Source: Betaproteobacteria bacterium (GTDB lineage Bacteria > Pseudomonadota > Gammaproteobacteria > Burkholderiales > SG8-39). From it: DNA of 13,700 nucleotides. The stretch is from positions 1 to 13,700 of the forward strand of contig SHXL01000056.1 in assembly GCA_009693345.1 (NCBI GenBank), written 5' to 3'. Each line of letters opens with the position of its first letter. The stretch's first letter is position 1. Positions 7,933-13,700 of this stretch are shown in pieces. The position numbers were made by a program, and so were the translations under genes. Under the pieces are notes generated by a model. The model did no database searches. It was not told the origin of the DNA and saw nothing but the letters and a program-made list of their open reading frames with translations.

Positions 7933-8313
7933 ATGCCGAGTTTTCCCGAGATGGCGTGGATGGAAGGCTACCGGGACCGCGTCAACGCGGACCCCGAGAT
8001 GGCGGTGATCGGCGGGTGGTTTACCGCCGCGCTCTCGTTCACCTTCGGCGAGCAGCGCTACGTGGTCCGCGTCGAGCGCGGCAGGATCGCCGACATCAAT
8101 GCGGCGCCGCGCATCGATGCGCGCGCGACCTTCGGCTTCCGCGCGCCGATGGCGGTGTGGGACAGGTTCGTGAGCCCCAACCCCCCGGCGCTCTATCACG
8201 ATTTCTTCGCCATGCTCATGCGCGTGCCCGAGTTCGTGCTCGAAGGCGACGGTCTGGCCGCGATGCAGAACGCCCGGGCGCTGCAGCGCATGATGAACCT
8301 GATGCGCGGCTGA
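7933..8313 (+). CDS. Small SCP2-like protein of unknown function
   Basis: A 126-residue protein that I do not recognise with certainty. Its pattern resembles the sterol carrier protein 2 fold: alternating beta-strands (FTFGEQRYVVRVERGRIADI, about residues 37-56), then DARATFGFRAPMAVWDRFVS (about 61-80), then a helical C-terminus with several Met residues (FAMLMRVPEF, MQNARALQRMMNLMRG). No signal peptide or membrane segment is visible. ATG 7933 is preferred because an upstream in-frame ATG at 7840 would place the start inside the dehydrogenase gene. No ribosome site precedes it. The alpha/beta hydrolase follows after 10 bp, so the pair is probably co-transcribed. It may bind a hydrophobic ligand or act as an accessory to the hydrolase; this is inference. 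Confidence 0.75.
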   Translation: MPSFPEMAWMEGYRDRVNADPEMAVIGGWFTAALSFTFGEQRYVVRVERGRIADINAAPRIDARATFGFRAPMAVWDRFVSPNPPALYHDFFAMLMRVPEFVLEGDGLAAMQNARALQRMMNLMRG

Positions 8314-8323
8314 GGAGAGGACG

Positions 8324-9163
8324 ATGCCGAAAGTCGAACCGATCGTCGGCCGCTACGTCGAAGTGAAGGTGGCCGGCGCGGCCTGCCGCATCTTCTTCGA
8401 AGAGGCGGGCCAGGGGATGCCGCTTCTCTGCCTGCATACCGCGGGCGCCGACAGCCGCCAGTGGCGCCACGTGCTGAATGATGCGGAGATCACGCGGCGC
8501 TTCCGCGTCATCGCCTTCGACCTGCCGTATCACGGCCGCTCGACGCCGCCCGACCGGTGGTGGCTGTCGAAGTACACGCTGACCACCAAGCTCTATCTCG
8601 AGATCATCCGCGCGTTCTGGAAAACGCTCGAGCTCGAGCGGCCGGTGGTAATGGGCTGCTCGATGGGCGGTGCGATCGCGCTCAAGGTCGCCGCCGATTA
8701 CCAAGAGGAGCTCACCGGCATCGTCGGCCTCGAATCCACCGCCTATGCGCCCGGCCGCTACAACGATTTCCTCCACCATCCGGCGATCCACGGCGGCGAG
8801 TTCGTCGCCAGCTACACCGCCGGGCTGAACGCGCCCTCCAGCCCCGAGGTCGCCAAGCGCGAGAACTGGTGGGTCTACAGCCAGGGCGGCCCCGGCGTCT
8901 ATGCGGGCGACGTTCACTACTACAGCTTCGACTGGGACGCGCGCGAAGACATCACGCGCATCGACACCCGCAAGTGCAAGGTGTCGCTGCTCACCGGCGA
9001 GTACGACTACTCCTGCACCCCGGCGATGACGGAGGCGGTCGCCGCGGCTATCCCCGGTTGCCGTATGACGTTTATGAAGGGCATGGGGCATTTCCCGATG
9101 GTCGAGAACTACCCGGTGTTCCGGCCCTTCCTGCTGCCCGAACTCGCGTACATGGCGGGCTGA
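8324..9163 (+). CDS. Alpha/beta-fold hydrolase
   Basis: A 279-residue alpha/beta hydrolase with a full apparent triad: Ser113 in the nucleophile elbow GCSMGG (111-116), Asp228 in GEYDYSC after the sixth strand, and His256 in GMGHFPMVENY. The oxyanion region is HTAGADSRQW (38-47), and FDLPYHGRS (65-73) is the usual loop after strand 4. A cap-like segment of about residues 140-210 is rich in Tyr and Trp, suggesting an aromatic or otherwise hydrophobic substrate. Typical reactions in this group are ester, lactone or C-C bond hydrolysis such as meta-cleavage product hydrolysis; the exact one cannot be fixed. The ribosome site GAGGAGAGG (8312-8320) overlaps the stop codon of the preceding gene. 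It ends 9 bp from the convergent SDR gene; no hairpin terminator is visible in that gap. Confidence 0.93.
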   Translation: MPKVEPIVGRYVEVKVAGAACRIFFEEAGQGMPLLCLHTAGADSRQWRHVLNDAEITRRFRVIAFDLPYHGRSTPPDRWWLSKYTLTTKLYLEIIRAFWKTLELERPVVMGCSMGGAIALKVAADYQEELTGIVGLESTAYAPGRYNDFLHHPAIHGGEFVASYTAGLNAPSSPEVAKRENWWVYSQGGPGVYAGDVHYYSFDWDAREDITRIDTRKCKVSLLTGEYDYSCTPAMTEAVAAAIPGCRMTFMKGMGHFPMVENYPVFRPFLLPELAYMAG

Positions 9164-9172
9164 GGGCGCAGG

Positions 9173-9985
9173 TTAGTCGCGCCAGGCTTTTCCAAGCACC
9201 GACGCCGACAGGCCGCCGTCCACGACCAGTTCGATCCCGGTGATGTACTTCGCCTCGTCGGAGGCGAGGAACAGCACCGCATGGGCGACATCCCAGCCGT
9301 CGCCCATGCGCCCGAGCGGGATCAGGTCGTCGCGCTCCTTCAGCTTATCGCGGTAACCGTCGCCGTCGCTGTCGTGCAATCGCTTGGTGATCCGCGGGGT
9401 CGCCATCAACCCCGGCACCACCGCGTTCACGCGGATGCCGTGCTGGGCATACTGCATCGCAACGCTGCGCGTCAGTTCGTTCACCGCGCCCTTGGAGACC
9501 GAATACGGCAGGCAGGGGTAGACGAAGCGAATGCTCGTCAGCGACGAGTTGTTCACGATCGCGCCCGCGCGCTGCTCCACCATCACCGGCAGCACGTACC
9601 GGCAGGCAAGATACATCGACTTGACGTTGACCGATATCACGCGGTCCCAGGTCGCCTCGTCGATCTCCTCCGGGCCGCCGACCGTCTGGATGCCGACGTT
9701 GTTGAACAGCACGTCGATCCGGCCATGGCGCGCCACACAGGCGGCGACCGCCGCGGCAACGTCGCTCCCGACCGACACGTCGGCCGCATGCGCGTCGCCT
9801 TCGCCGCCCTCGGCGCGGATTGCCTCGACAGTCTCGCGCGCGCGGCCGATTTCGTTGTCGATCGCGAAAACCTTCGCCCCTTCGCGCGCGAACAGCACTG
9901 AGGTCGCCTTGCCGTTGCTCCACCCCGCCGCGACGCTGCCCGCGCCGCACACCATGGCGACCTTGCCTGCGAGCCTCCCGCTCAT
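9173..9985 (-). CDS. Short-chain dehydrogenase/reductase (SDR)
   Basis: A 270-residue classical SDR, cytoplasmic and NAD(P)-dependent. The catalytic set is present: NNVG (95-98), Ser148 in NNSSL, and Tyr161-x3-Lys165 in YSVSK, followed by RVNAVVPG and a C-terminal VDGGLSAS. The glycine-rich cofactor loop is atypical: instead of Thr-Gly-x3-Gly-x-Gly it reads GAGSVAAGWSNGKAT (14-28), a longer loop with Trp and Asn that I associate with an SDR subgroup beginning in a similar way. Asp43 at the end of the second strand (FAIDNE) suggests NAD(H) preference. Its ATG overlaps the stop of the quinone oxidoreductase-like gene by four bases (ATGA), so the two are translationally coupled. It is the last visible gene of the Liv block. 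Substrate unknown. Confidence 0.93.
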   Translation of the reverse strand: MSGRLAGKVAMVCGAGSVAAGWSNGKATSVLFAREGAKVFAIDNEIGRARETVEAIRAEGGEGDAHAADVSVGSDVAAAVAACVARHGRIDVLFNNVGIQTVGGPEEIDEATWDRVISVNVKSMYLACRYVLPVMVEQRAGAIVNNSSLTSIRFVYPCLPYSVSKGAVNELTRSVAMQYAQHGIRVNAVVPGLMATPRITKRLHDSDGDGYRDKLKERDDLIPLGRMGDGWDVAHAVLFLASDEAKYITGIELVVDGGLSASVLGKAWRD

Positions 9986-10959
9986 GGCGCGAGCGAGACG
10001 CTCCCGCTGGTGGCACGCGCTTGCAGCGCCTCGTGCGCCCGCGCGGCGTCGGCGAGCGCGAAGCGGTGTCCCGGCTCGATGCGGACCGCGCCGGAGCGGA
10101 TCGCGGCGAAGAAGTCATTGGCGCGCTCGACGAGTTCGGGCCGCGCTTTGGTGTAGGTGAAGATCGACGGGCTAGTGACGAACAGCGAGCCGAGATTATT
10201 GAGGCGGAACAGATCGAACGGCTGGATCGGCCCCGCGGCCGTGCCGTAGCTCACCATCAGCCCGCGCGGCCGCAGGCTCGCGAGCGAGCCCTCGAACGTC
10301 GGCCCGCCGATCGAGTCGTAGACCACGTCGACCCCCGCTCCATCCGTCAACTCGCGCACCCGCGCGGAAAAATCCTCCCGCGTGTAGACGATCGGGTGGT
10401 CGCAGCCGTGCGCTCGCGCGATCTCGGCCTTCGCGTCGGTTCCCGCCGTGCCGATCACGGTCGCGCCGAGGTGCTTCGCCCACTGGCAGAGGATCAGGCC
10501 GACGCCGCCCGCGGCCGCGTGCACGAGTACGCGATCGCCCCGCGTGATCGTGCACGTGCCCTTCAGCAGGTATTGCGCGGTCAGACCGCGCAGGAGATTG
10601 GCGCCGGCCGCGTGATCGTCGACGTCGGCGGGCACCTTCACCAGCCGGTCCCACGGCACGCATCGCCGCCCGGTGTACGCGCCGAGCGGAGGGCATGCGT
10701 ACGCCACGCGATCGCCGGACGCGAGCCCCGCGACGTCCGGGCCGAGCGCTTCGACGACGCCGCACGCCTCCATGCCGAGGGCGGCGGGATACGCGGGCAG
10801 CAGATAGCGCCCGGTCCGGTACTGCACGTCGATGTAGTTGACGCCGATGACCGTGTGGCGAACGAGCGCCTCGCCCGGCCCCGGCGCGCTCACTTCTCGT
10901 TCGACCAGGCGCAGCACATCCGGAGCGCCGGGGCGCTCCATCACCACCGTGCGGTTCAC
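9982..10959 (-). CDS. Quinone oxidoreductase-like MDR protein
   Basis: A 325-residue medium-chain dehydrogenase/reductase of the zinc-free quinone oxidoreductase (Qor) branch. The N-terminal catalytic fold has GVNYIDVQYRTGRY (39-52) and LGMEACGVVEALGP, and the cofactor fold has AAAGGVGLILCQWAKHLGA (about 149-167), the nucleotide loop being AxxGGVG. The zinc-binding cysteines of alcohol dehydrogenases are absent. It should reduce quinones or alpha,beta-unsaturated ketones or acyl compounds with NADPH. The start is GTG at 10957-10959, one base after the TAG of the binding-protein gene; the family N-terminus (V-x-x-x-G-x-P-D-V-L) begins shortly after. The stop overlaps the SDR start. Chemically an enoyl reductase step would fit beside the SDR; the actual substrate is not shown by the sequence. 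Confidence 0.92.
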   Translation of the reverse strand: MNRTVVMERPGAPDVLRLVEREVSAPGPGEALVRHTVIGVNYIDVQYRTGRYLLPAYPAALGMEACGVVEALGPDVAGLASGDRVAYACPPLGAYTGRRCVPWDRLVKVPADVDDHAAGANLLRGLTAQYLLKGTCTITRGDRVLVHAAAGGVGLILCQWAKHLGATVIGTAGTDAKAEIARAHGCDHPIVYTREDFSARVRELTDGAGVDVVYDSIGGPTFEGSLASLRPRGLMVSYGTAAGPIQPFDLFRLNNLGSLFVTSPSIFTYTKARPELVERANDFFAAIRSGAVRIEPGHRFALADAARAHEALQARATSGSVSLAP

Positions 10960-10960
10960 C

Positions 10961-12202
10961 CTACTGCTTCGACCAGACCGGCTTCGCCATCGCCGAGGCG
11001 GGCGGATACACCACCATCGGCTCGCCGTTCTGCCATTGCACGATCAGCAGCGCTGCGCCGACGCGCCGGCCGTTCTCGTCGAACTTGAGCCGCCCGCCTG
11101 GGAAGAAGTGCGCCGGGCCGGTGGTGGTGTCCATCCCCCGGATCGCCTCGGCCACTTTCTTGCGGTCGGCGACGCCCGCTTTTTCGAGCGCATCCTTGAA
11201 AATCCACATGTCGCCGTAGGTGGAGATGCTGTCCTGGGTCATCCACGGCTCGCCGCTGCGCTGCTTGAATTCGGCGATGATCTTCTCCTGCCCCTTGGCG
11301 CCCCAGTTGGCGACGATCGTCATCACCCCTTCCATCAGCTCCTTGCCGACAAGGCGCAGCATCTCCGGCGCGCCGATATGCGCGCCGTTCGATACCACCG
11401 GCAGGCGTCCGCGTCCGAACCCCATCTCACTCAGCTTCTCGAGAATGAGTTTGTCGTCGGGGACGCTGGTCGGCAGCAGCAGCAGGACGTCGGGCCGGGT
11501 GTTACGCACTTTCTGCACCACCGAGGTCGCATCCGCGAGCGGCGGCGTGAAGATCTCGTCGACGACCAGCGCGAGGTTGAGTTTCTGGAAACCGCCTTCG
11601 CGCATCGGTTTGACGAAACTGACCGGCGCCGCGGTGTTGTCCATCACGATGCCCACGGTCTTCAGCGGCTGCCCTGTCGCCGCCTTCGCCATATCGAGCA
11701 ACGCCGGCAGCGCACCCTGCGCCTGGGCGCCGCCCGTCGGCGAGGTCTGAAAGACGTACTTGAATCCCCGCCCGGTGATCACGTCGGAGTACGAAAGCGT
11801 GAGCAGCGGCAGTTCGGCGCGCTCGGTCACTTCGGTGACCGCGAGCGTGAAGGTCGAGAGCCAGGCGCCGGTGGCGCCCACCACGTCGGTCTCCTGCGCG
11901 ACCAGGCGCTGCGCGGCGTTCTTCGCCTTTTCGGCGTTGTCGCCGGCGTCGACGACGAGCAGCCGCATGCGCGCGCCGCCCATCGACTTGATGCCGCCGG
12001 CGCGGTTGATATCCTCGATCGCCATGTCGGCGCCCTTCTTCATCAATTCGCCCTGGCGTGCCCAGGGGCCGGACATCGGGGCGATCATCGCCACCCTGAC
12101 CTCCTTCGCCTGCGACCACGCCGGGCCGGCCGCTGCCGCGATGCTGGCGCCGGCCATGGCGCCAAGCAAGGCTCTGACAATCATGCGTCGCTGCGTTCTC
12201 AT
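10961..12202 (-). CDS. Branched-chain amino acid-type ABC substrate-binding protein
   Basis: A 413-residue periplasmic binding protein of the Liv (type I, Peripla_BP_6) family. A signal peptide spans about residues 1-31 (basic MRTQRRMIVR, hydrophobic Ala-rich core, AWSQA cleavage region). The mature protein begins with VRVAMIAPMSGPWARQG, then MAIEDINRAGGI and LLVVDAGDN, the standard first lobe; ATGAWLSTFTLAVTEVTE and LPLLTLSYSD follow, then a second lobe with TVGIVMDNT and PDVLLLLPTS. Such proteins in catabolic clusters often bind aromatic acids or other carboxylates rather than leucine. The ATG at 12200-12202 is strongly supported by AGGAGGG at 12211-12217, eight bases upstream. It lies 27 bp after livF, in the operon, as the transporter's likely soluble receptor. 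Confidence 0.95.
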   Translation of the reverse strand: MRTQRRMIVRALLGAMAGASIAAAAGPAWSQAKEVRVAMIAPMSGPWARQGELMKKGADMAIEDINRAGGIKSMGGARMRLLVVDAGDNAEKAKNAAQRLVAQETDVVGATGAWLSTFTLAVTEVTERAELPLLTLSYSDVITGRGFKYVFQTSPTGGAQAQGALPALLDMAKAATGQPLKTVGIVMDNTAAPVSFVKPMREGGFQKLNLALVVDEIFTPPLADATSVVQKVRNTRPDVLLLLPTSVPDDKLILEKLSEMGFGRGRLPVVSNGAHIGAPEMLRLVGKELMEGVMTIVANWGAKGQEKIIAEFKQRSGEPWMTQDSISTYGDMWIFKDALEKAGVADRKKVAEAIRGMDTTTGPAHFFPGGRLKFDENGRRVGAALLIVQWQNGEPMVVYPPASAMAKPVWSKQ

Positions 12203-12210
12203 TTGTAGTC

Positions 12211-12217
12211 CCCTCCT
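12211..12217 (-). promoter_or_regulatory. Strong ribosome binding site of Liv-type binding protein
   Basis: AGGAGGG eight bases before the ATG at 12202 is the strongest Shine-Dalgarno sequence in the window. It fits the need for more of the binding protein than of the ATPases made from the same transcript, and it decides this ATG over the in-frame ATG six codons later. Confidence 0.7.
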
Positions 12218-12229
12218 TTTGAAGACAGG

Positions 12230-12937
12230 TCACATTCCAAGATACGCGCGCTGCACCCGTTCGTCGCCGAGCAGCGTGTCGTTCGTCCCTTCCAGGACGA
12301 GGCGTCCAGACTCGAGTACGTACCCATAGTTGCATGAACCCAGCGCCTCGGCAACCCGCTGCTCGACGAGCAGCACCGTGAGCCCGCCCTGGCGGTGGAT
12401 TTCCTCGATGCGGCTGAAGATCAGGTCGGCGAGCAGCGGGGCGAGCCCCATCGAGGGCTCGTCGAGCAGCAGCAGGCGCGGCGAGGAGGCGAGGCCGCGG
12501 CCGATCGCGAGCATCTGCTGCTCGCCGCCCGACAGCGTCCCGGCGGGCTGGTCGCGCCGCTCCTTGAGCACCGGGAACAGCGCGTAGATCTGCTCGAGGT
12601 TGCGCGACCACTCGGCGCGCCCGCGCGCGGGCAGCGCGCCCATCTCGAGGTTCTCGAAAACGCTGAGCGTGCGGAACACCTGCCGCCCTTCGGGCACGTG
12701 CGCGATGCCGAGGTGCGCCCGCTGCGCGGGCGGCACGGCGAGCAGATCGCGGCCCTCGAAGGTGATCCGGCCCGAGCCCGGCTGCACGATCCCGGACACG
12801 GTCTTGAAGAGCGTCGTCTTGCCGGCGCCGTTGGGTCCGACGATGGCGACGAACTGTCCCGCCTCGACGGCGAGCGACACGTCGGCCAGCGCCCGCAGGC
12901 CGCCGTAAGCGACGTTCAGGCCCTCAATGCGCAGCAC
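12230..12937 (-). CDS. livF: Liv-type ABC transporter ATP-binding protein LivF
   Basis: A 235-residue ABC ATPase, normal LivF length. Walker A GPNGAGKT (34-41), Q-loop region, signature LSGGEQ (135-140), Walker B LLLLDE (155-160), and LLVEQ in place of the H-loop His, which is usual in LivF. It would energise uptake through the Liv-type permease with LivG at the inner face of the membrane. The start is GTG at 12935-12937, giving the family N-terminus LRIEGLNVAYGGLRAL. This overlaps the end of livG by 14 bases, indicating tight coupling. The binding-protein gene follows after 27 bp. Confidence 0.95.
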   Translation of the reverse strand: MLRIEGLNVAYGGLRALADVSLAVEAGQFVAIVGPNGAGKTTLFKTVSGIVQPGSGRITFEGRDLLAVPPAQRAHLGIAHVPEGRQVFRTLSVFENLEMGALPARGRAEWSRNLEQIYALFPVLKERRDQPAGTLSGGEQQMLAIGRGLASSPRLLLLDEPSMGLAPLLADLIFSRIEEIHRQGGLTVLLVEQRVAEALGSCNYGYVLESGRLVLEGTNDTLLGDERVQRAYLGM

Positions 12938-13694
12938 GCGCTATCCACCGTTTGCCGAGATACGCCTCGATCACCTTCGGGTCGCGCGTCACCTCCTCGG
13001 GCCTGCCCGCGGCGAGCACCGTGCCGTGGTCGAGAACCACGAACCGGTCGGCAAGCCGCACCATCGCCTGCATCGTGTGTTCGATGATGACGATCGTCAT
13101 GCCGGCGTTGGCGAGCGTGCTGATCGTCGCGAGGACGCGTTCGATTTCCTGCGAGCCGAGCCCGGCGAGGGTTTCGTCGGCGAGCAGCAGTTTCGGCCGC
13201 GAGGCGATCGCGCGCGCGAGCTCCATCAACCGCAGCTCGACCGTCGTGAGCCCGCCCGCGATGGCATCCGCCTGCGCCGCGAGGCCCACCCGTTCGATCG
13301 CATCGCGCGCGGCTGCGACCGCTCGCGCGTCCTCGGCCTCGGCCACGAACGCGCCAACCAAAACGTTGTCGAGCACCGTCATGCGCGGGAACGGGCGCAT
13401 GATCTGGAACGTCCGACCGATGCCGAGCCGGCAGACCGCATTCGGTTTGAGGTTGAGGAGCCGCGTTCCTTCAAACAGCACTTCGCCCGCGTCCGGGCGG
13501 ATGAATCCGTTCAGCAGGTTGAAGAGCGTGGTTTTGCCGGCGCCGTTCGGCCCGATGATCCCCAGCACCTCTCCTTTTCGAACGTCGAAGTTCACGTCCT
13601 GCACCGCCCGCAGGCCGCCGAACGAGCGCGAGAGGTTGGCGATCCGCAGCACCACATCGTCGCCGATGGCTCGCCGCGTCGCGGGCGCCGGCAT
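12924..13694 (-). CDS. livG: Liv-type ABC transporter ATP-binding protein LivG
   Basis: A 256-residue ABC ATPase of the LivG branch. Walker A GPNGAGKT (48-55), the LivG block GIGRTFQIMRPFPRMTVLDNVLVG (about 91-114), Walker B LLLADE (169-174) and switch His206 in IIEHTM. The signature is altered: LTTVE (149-153) stands in place of LSGGQ, and the D-loop side reads ADETLAGL rather than DEPAAGL. Glu174, the catalytic base, is present. ATG at 13692-13694 gives a normal length, but the frame is open to the right edge, so a longer protein, or a fusion to the preceding LivM, cannot be excluded. The first visible gene of an operon that would continue with livH and livM outside the window. Confidence 0.9.
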   Translation of the reverse strand: MPAPATRRAIGDDVVLRIANLSRSFGGLRAVQDVNFDVRKGEVLGIIGPNGAGKTTLFNLLNGFIRPDAGEVLFEGTRLLNLKPNAVCRLGIGRTFQIMRPFPRMTVLDNVLVGAFVAEAEDARAVAAARDAIERVGLAAQADAIAGGLTTVELRLMELARAIASRPKLLLADETLAGLGSQEIERVLATISTLANAGMTIVIIEHTMQAMVRLADRFVVLDHGTVLAAGRPEEVTRDPKVIEAYLGKRWIARAAH

Positions 13695-13700
13695 AGGCGC

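Noticed and set aside
9164..9172. Bidirectional terminator between convergent hydrolase and SDR genes
   Set aside because: The 9-bp gap holds no inverted repeat or T-tract.
9820..11088. Plus-strand open frame of 422 codons
   Set aside because: Antisense to the SDR, quinone oxidoreductase-like and binding-protein genes, with Arg/Ala-rich low-complexity translation and no recognisable domain.
10838..12208. Plus-strand open frame of 456 codons
   Set aside because: Covers the Liv-type binding protein gene on the opposite strand; the minus-strand protein has a signal peptide, ribosome site and full family sequence.

Overview
The window is high-GC DNA (roughly two thirds G+C by eye) packed with short-gap, often overlapping genes. 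The gene families fit a proteobacterium with a broad catabolic repertoire. A beta-proteobacterium (Burkholderiales-like) is my best guess, from the PF04392-type solute-binding protein, the small TPR protein ending in a Cys-x3-Cys segment, and the mix of acyl-CoA, SDR and Liv-transport genes. This taxonomic call is inference; no rRNA or marker gene is present.

Layout. (1) 111-584 (+): an exported TPR protein. (2) 597-7904 (-): a six-gene co-directional block, in transcription order a beta-hydroxyacid dehydrogenase, a metallo-beta-lactamase-fold hydrolase, hydantoinase/oxoprolinase subunits A and B, an enoyl-CoA hydratase/isomerase, and a broken ABC solute-binding protein gene. Gaps are 1-24 bp except 74 bp before the last gene. 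(3) 7933-9163 (+), divergent from that block across only 28 bp: a small SCP2-like protein and an alpha/beta hydrolase. (4) 9173-13694 (-): a second block, in transcription order livG, livF, a Liv-type periplasmic binding protein, a quinone-oxidoreductase-like MDR protein and an SDR. It continues off the right edge, where livH and livM would be expected.

How the genes may work together (inference): the right block would import a small carboxylate, amide or aromatic acid through a Liv-type ABC transporter, and two NAD(P)-dependent oxidoreductases would modify it. The divergent hydrolase pair and the left block (lactonase-like hydrolase, ATP-dependent HyuA/HyuB, beta-hydroxyacid dehydrogenase, crotonase-fold enzyme) would supply ring opening or amide/lactone hydrolysis, oxidation and acyl-CoA steps. 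No gene fixes the substrate. All families are known, but this combination is not a pathway I recognise.

Most notable sequence observations: the PF04392-type binding protein carries two independent lesions (an in-frame TAA and a +1 frameshift); hyuA contains four sharply AT-rich islands with rare codons inside otherwise high-GC coding sequence; the 28-bp divergent gap has -10-like boxes placed so that both transcripts could be leaderless; and LivG and the crotonase-fold enzyme have altered key motifs. No RNA genes, insertion sequences, CRISPR arrays or intergenic stretches over 300 bp were seen.
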